Shown here: one piece after another, positions 61,140 through 64,000 of the stretch
How positions within the stretch are numbered: the stretch's first letter is position 1
Layout: each line of letters begins with the position of its first letter
Assembly: GCF_050113715.1 (NCBI RefSeq)
Contig: NZ_JBNJQR010000005.1
Span: 62,001-126,000, forward strand
Reading direction: 5' to 3'
DNA: 64,000 nucleotides
From: Brevibacillus_H ginsengisoli
GTDB taxonomy: Bacteria; Bacillota; Bacilli; Brevibacillales; Brevibacillaceae
Notes under the pieces: generated by a model
The model's input: only the letters and a program-made list of their open reading frames with translations
The model's database searches: none
What the model was told of the DNA's origin: nothing
Position numbers and translations under genes: made by a program

Positions 61140-61691
61140 ATGAATCTGAATCTAGTGATTGCACAGAATCTGAAGCGGTTGAGATTAGAAAGAAATTTAA
61201 GTTTAGGGCAGTTAGCGGAATTATCTGAAGTAAGCAAGGTGATGCTCTCTCAGATAGAAAAGGGAGATACTAACCCGACGATCAATACGATTTGGAAAAT
61301 CGCGAAAGGATTGAATGTCCCGTATACGGTTTTGATTGATAAGCATGAGCAAAACACTACAGTTATCAAAAAGACCGAAGCGAAAGAGCAATCCAGTAAA
61401 GATGGGACGTATCGTGTTTACTGCTATTATGGTAATACACCTCAACGGAACTTCGAATTATTTTTACTCGAGATGGATTCTGGAGCTACCTACACTTCTG
61501 TTGGCCATTCCGAGAAATCCCAAGAGTATATTACTGTTCTTGAAGGAGAACTTGTATTATCAACCAACAATGAAGACTACGTATTGAAAAAAGAAGATTC
61601 CATCAGCTTCTCATCAGCAGTGCCTCATACGTATAAAAGCTGCGGAGAAACAACTCTTAAAGCGATGGTGATCAATTTCTATTCGATTTAA
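61140..61691 (+). CDS. XRE-family regulator with cupin domain
   Basis: A 183-residue protein: an N-terminal helix-turn-helix (LKRLRLERNLSLGQLAELSEVSKVMLSQIEKGDTNPTINTIWKIAKGL) and a C-terminal cupin (residues ~105-180, with YITVLEGELVLS and SFSSAVPHTYKS). Proteins of this layout often sense small amino-acid or polyamine-like ligands and control an adjacent transporter. The ATG at 61140 has AGGAGG upstream. The exporter gene follows 18 bases later. Confidence 0.9.
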   Translation: MNLNLVIAQNLKRLRLERNLSLGQLAELSEVSKVMLSQIEKGDTNPTINTIWKIAKGLNVPYTVLIDKHEQNTTVIKKTEAKEQSSKDGTYRVYCYYGNTPQRNFELFLLEMDSGATYTSVGHSEKSQEYITVLEGELVLSTNNEDYVLKKEDSISFSSAVPHTYKSCGETTLKAMVINFYSI

Positions 61692-61709
61692 TTGAAGGGG
61701 TGATATCTG

Positions 61710-62585
61710 GTGAAAAACGCAAAGATAAGTCTAATCGTCGGGATGCTTATTTTCGGGAGCATTGGATTAGTGGTTAGACATATACCTTTGTCTTCTAGCA
61801 TGATTGCTTTAGCAAGGGGAGTCATCGGCAGCGCATTTCTATTGCTGGCAAGTTACATCGTCGGTCAAAAGACATCTTGGAAAGCGATTCGACATAATCT
61901 GCTCCCGTTAATCGTATCGGGTGCTGCTATGGGCTTTAATTGGATTTTTCTGTTTCAAGCATATAAATATACGACAATCTCAAAAGCTACCTTATGCTAT
62001 TACTTCGCGCCTGTACTAGTCATGCTTCTATCTCCAATTCTTTGGAAAGAACAGTTGAACGCCAAAAAGATAGTCTGTATGTTAGGCGCTATGACCGGCA
62101 TGTTTTTAATCGTAGGAGTGGGAAGTAGTGGGGCACAGAACAACCAATTATTGGGGATTGGATTTGGTCTTGCGGCAGCGGTTCTTTATACAGGAGTCAT
62201 TATTACCAATAAGTTTATCAAGAATTTATCGGGGGCACAGAGCAGCATGGTACAGCTTGCTGTAGCCGCTGTGGTTTTATTGCCTTATGTATTTGCAACC
62301 GAAACAATAGGGCTGGAAGAATTGGACTGGGCATCGCTTGGATTGCTTTTGACTGTAGGCATCGTCCATACGGGTATCGCTTATTTTCTGTATTTTTCTG
62401 CAATTCCCAAGTTAAGTGGCCAGACAATAGCCGTTTTCAGCTATATTGACCCGATATCAGCTATCGCGATGTCCAGTATATTTTTGGGTGAAAAAATGAC
62501 TGTGACACAATTGTTGGGGGGTATTTTGATATTGGGATGTACTTTTATCTATGAGCTAGCTGGAAAAAGTCGCGATTGTAAATGA
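61710..62585 (+). CDS. EamA-family (DMT) transporter
   Basis: A 291-residue membrane protein with ten hydrophobic helices arranged as two EamA repeats (GVIGSAFLLLASYIVG, GFNWIFLFQAYKYTTISKAT in the first; SYIDPISAIAMSSIFLGEKMT in the second). Such proteins export amino acids or metabolites. It starts at GTG after AAGGGGTGAT and is probably cotranscribed with, and controlled by, the XRE-cupin protein. Confidence 0.9.
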   Translation: MKNAKISLIVGMLIFGSIGLVVRHIPLSSSMIALARGVIGSAFLLLASYIVGQKTSWKAIRHNLLPLIVSGAAMGFNWIFLFQAYKYTTISKATLCYYFAPVLVMLLSPILWKEQLNAKKIVCMLGAMTGMFLIVGVGSSGAQNNQLLGIGFGLAAAVLYTGVIITNKFIKNLSGAQSSMVQLAVAAVVLLPYVFATETIGLEELDWASLGLLLTVGIVHTGIAYFLYFSAIPKLSGQTIAVFSYIDPISAIAMSSIFLGEKMTVTQLLGGILILGCTFIYELAGKSRDCK

Positions 62586-62592
62586 CCTTGGC

Positions 62593-62913
62593 TTACCAGT
62601 TGAGAATCAGCTGGATAAAGAACAGTGAGACACTAACCACGATAGCGGATTGGCCCGCGCCGCTGAGAAAACCAGTGAGTGCGCGAAGCCAATTGGTGCT
62701 TTCTCTCCATTTGCGCAGCTGTGTATAGCCATCAATCAGCATCGGAACTTGCAGCAAGAGCCCGATATAAAAAGGGACGGATGGATAAACAAAGAGAAAG
62801 ACCGGAAGCATCAAATAGCCAAGCAGGATTGCGGTGCATCTAGCACACAGCGGCATTTGTTTTCCATTGATGAAGAATGAGCGTGCGGGATTACGATGAC
62901 AGGGGATTCTCAT
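62593..62913 (-). CDS. DUF2085 membrane protein
   Basis: A 106-residue protein with the DUF2085 start: PCHRNPARSFFINGKQMPLCARCTAI, in which one Cys-His and one Cys-xx-Cys might bind metal or haem. Three or four hydrophobic helices follow. Function unknown. It overlaps nothing and lies two bases after the stop of the upstream small gene, so the two are probably one unit. Convergent with the EamA gene. Confidence 0.82.
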   Translation of the reverse strand: MRIPCHRNPARSFFINGKQMPLCARCTAILLGYLMLPVFLFVYPSVPFYIGLLLQVPMLIDGYTQLRKWRESTNWLRALTGFLSGAGQSAIVVSVSLFFIQLILNW

Positions 62914-62915
62914 GG

Positions 62916-63125
62916 TTATTTAATGCAGTCCAGAGCATCCCCGCAAGCACCACCAACATCAAGGCAGTCCTGTACCTTTCTGCTGGAATAATTGGTCAAA
63001 ATAATCACGACTAACAAGACACACAACACACCTAGAGCGATTCCGGCAACGAGCGAACCGGAAGCAATCAGATATATACAGGCGATAAAACTAACCAGGG
63101 TAGCCATCACAAGGAGATAGAACAT
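62916..63125 (-). CDS. Small membrane protein (69 aa), unknown family
   Basis: Two hydrophobic helices (residues ~1-21 and ~25-45) are followed by a short polar tail with three cysteines (QDCLDVGGACGDALDCIK). The ATG at 63125 follows GGAGG by nine bases. It is cotranscribed with the DUF2085 gene. The cysteine tail suggests metal binding or disulfide formation, but I do not recognise the family. Confidence 0.6.
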   Translation of the reverse strand: MFYLLVMATLVSFIACIYLIASGSLVAGIALGVLCVLLVVIILTNYSSRKVQDCLDVGGACGDALDCIK

Positions 63126-63282
63126 GTGAATCATCCTCCACTTTCTTTTGATTTTATAATAGCAAAAATCTTCACAAAAATACCCTATCAAAAGGATAGG
63201 TTTGAATGTAAGATAAATATCAAGGAAAAGTACTATTTATTGGAAGATTGATCATGTTTTTTCGGAAGTGGGGTGGTTTTTC

Positions 63283-64000
63283 TTGACTAATCTTGAAAAC
63301 CAGCTGGAGGAGGAAATCTCCTTGCGCGCTTTTATGGATACGACCCAGATTTCGCTTCCTGAATTTTTGCAGATTGCCCTCCGTTTATCCGACCGGATTG
63401 GACACTTGCATCAGTACGGGTTTATCCATAAGGAGTTGAATCCTGATAACATCTTTGTGGAATTGCAAACCATGAAAGTAAATCTCTTAGGCTATGATAA
63501 ACCCGCTCCTCCTATAAAGGAAAAGCGAGAAGCTGATCTTAGCGCTATGTTGCCCTACATGTCTCCCGAGATGACCGGACGGGTGAATCGCAAAGTTGAT
63601 GGACGAGCAGATCTTTACTCGATTGGCATTATTTTTTATGAAATGCTTACGGGCAGGCTGCCGTTCGAAGCGGATGATTCGATCAAATGGGCACATGTCC
63701 ACATTGCCAAAAAACCTGAACCGGTTATCAAATGGGCACCAAAGCTTCCGCGCCCTGTTTCTGACATCATCATGAAGCTGATTAGCAAAGAACAGGGGGA
63801 GCGTTATCAAAGCGCATATGGATTGAGAAATGACTTGGAACTCTGCTTGTTCATGTGGAGACAAACAGGGACGGTATCGGATTTTTCACTTGGGCAAAGA
63901 GAGAATATTGCCATGTTTCAATGGTCGGACCGCTTGTATGGGAGAGAGCGGGAAATTGGAATGTTGAATGAGATCTATCAGTGGACCTGCCTTGGGACAA
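63283..64000 (+). CDS. Start of a kinase-like/ATPase hybrid sensor protein, kinase N-lobe missing (3' end outside window)
   Basis: An open frame from a TTG at 63283 (GGGGTGG upstream) to the window end, 239 residues so far. It carries the C-lobe of a protein kinase: FIHKELNPDNIFVE in place of HRDxxxxN, LGYD in place of DFG, LPYMSPEMTGR, DLYSIGIIFYEMLTGRLPFE and ERYQSAYGLRNDLELC, then LGQRENI and LYGREREIGML, which marks the start of an AAA/NACHT-like ATPase. This is the layout of the large protein kinase-ATPase-GAF-histidine kinase hybrids. Here the N-lobe with its glycine loop is absent and the catalytic Asp is Glu, so it is likely a pseudokinase module. Confidence 0.8.
   Translation, partial: MTNLENQLEEEISLRAFMDTTQISLPEFLQIALRLSDRIGHLHQYGFIHKELNPDNIFVELQTMKVNLLGYDKPAPPIKEKREADLSAMLPYMSPEMTGRVNRKVDGRADLYSIGIIFYEMLTGRLPFEADDSIKWAHVHIAKKPEPVIKWAPKLPRPVSDIIMKLISKEQGERYQSAYGLRNDLELCLFMWRQTGTVSDFSLGQRENIAMFQWSDRLYGREREIGMLNEIYQWTCLGT

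Overview
The window looks like a chromosomal segment of a Gram-positive Bacillales bacterium, most likely from the Paenibacillaceae (Brevibacillus-like). This rests on strong Shine-Dalgarno sites, frequent TTG/GTG starts, a B. subtilis-type Fnr box, a GlpP antiterminator, LanFEG-type immunity transporters, DUF2085, Rrf2 and MarR pairs and rho-independent terminators. The species call is inference; no rRNA or tRNA is present to settle it.

Bases 1-16250 form one coherent co-directional block for a selenocysteine-containing, membrane-bound, respiratory formate dehydrogenase. It carries the 3' end of selB, fdhD, fdnG (with an in-frame TGA and a bacterial SECIS hairpin), fdnH, fdnI, fdhE, moeA, a MoeA/periplasmic-binding-domain fusion, selA, mobA, moaA and tupABC (tungstate uptake). 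Enzyme, Sec decoding, cofactor synthesis and metal import are thus packed together. A consensus Fnr box before fdhD suggests anaerobic induction. The tup genes are richer in GC than the fdn genes and may have a separate origin.

Bases 16250-23750 hold a 1540-residue secreted repeat protein with Ig-like domains and eleven ~70-residue repeats, an Rrf2 repressor/MFS exporter pair with two matching operators, and a scrapyard of broken genes including a DUF4176-like stub. Bases 23735-34050 carry stress and defence-type modules: a NarL/LuxR two-component system divergent from a CPBP protease, a very small kinase-like protein, a MarR/DoxX pair with palindromic operators, an OmpR-type two-component system divergent from a LanFEG-like immunity ABC transporter, and several gene remnants.

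Bases 34197-45720 carry two putative lipid-modifying enzymes, then a sigma-54 activator divergent from a dipeptide/oligopeptide ABC operon (SBP, two permeases, two ATPases) plus an M20 dipeptidase. A -24/-12 promoter precedes that operon. One permease contains an unusual ~240-residue extracytoplasmic insertion with Ig-like character. Bases 45686-50532 carry two pirins, an LtrA-like membrane protein and a TraB/GumN protein.

Bases 50731-57094 are a glycerol-3-phosphate scavenging operon (glpP, HAD phosphatase, ugpC, ugpA, ugpE, ugpB, glycerophosphodiesterase) preceded by a leader hairpin. Two chemoreceptors, an XRE-cupin regulator with an EamA exporter, a DUF2085 protein and the start of a kinase-like hybrid sensor protein that lacks its N-lobe close the window. 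I saw no CRISPR array, complete insertion sequence, rRNA or tRNA.
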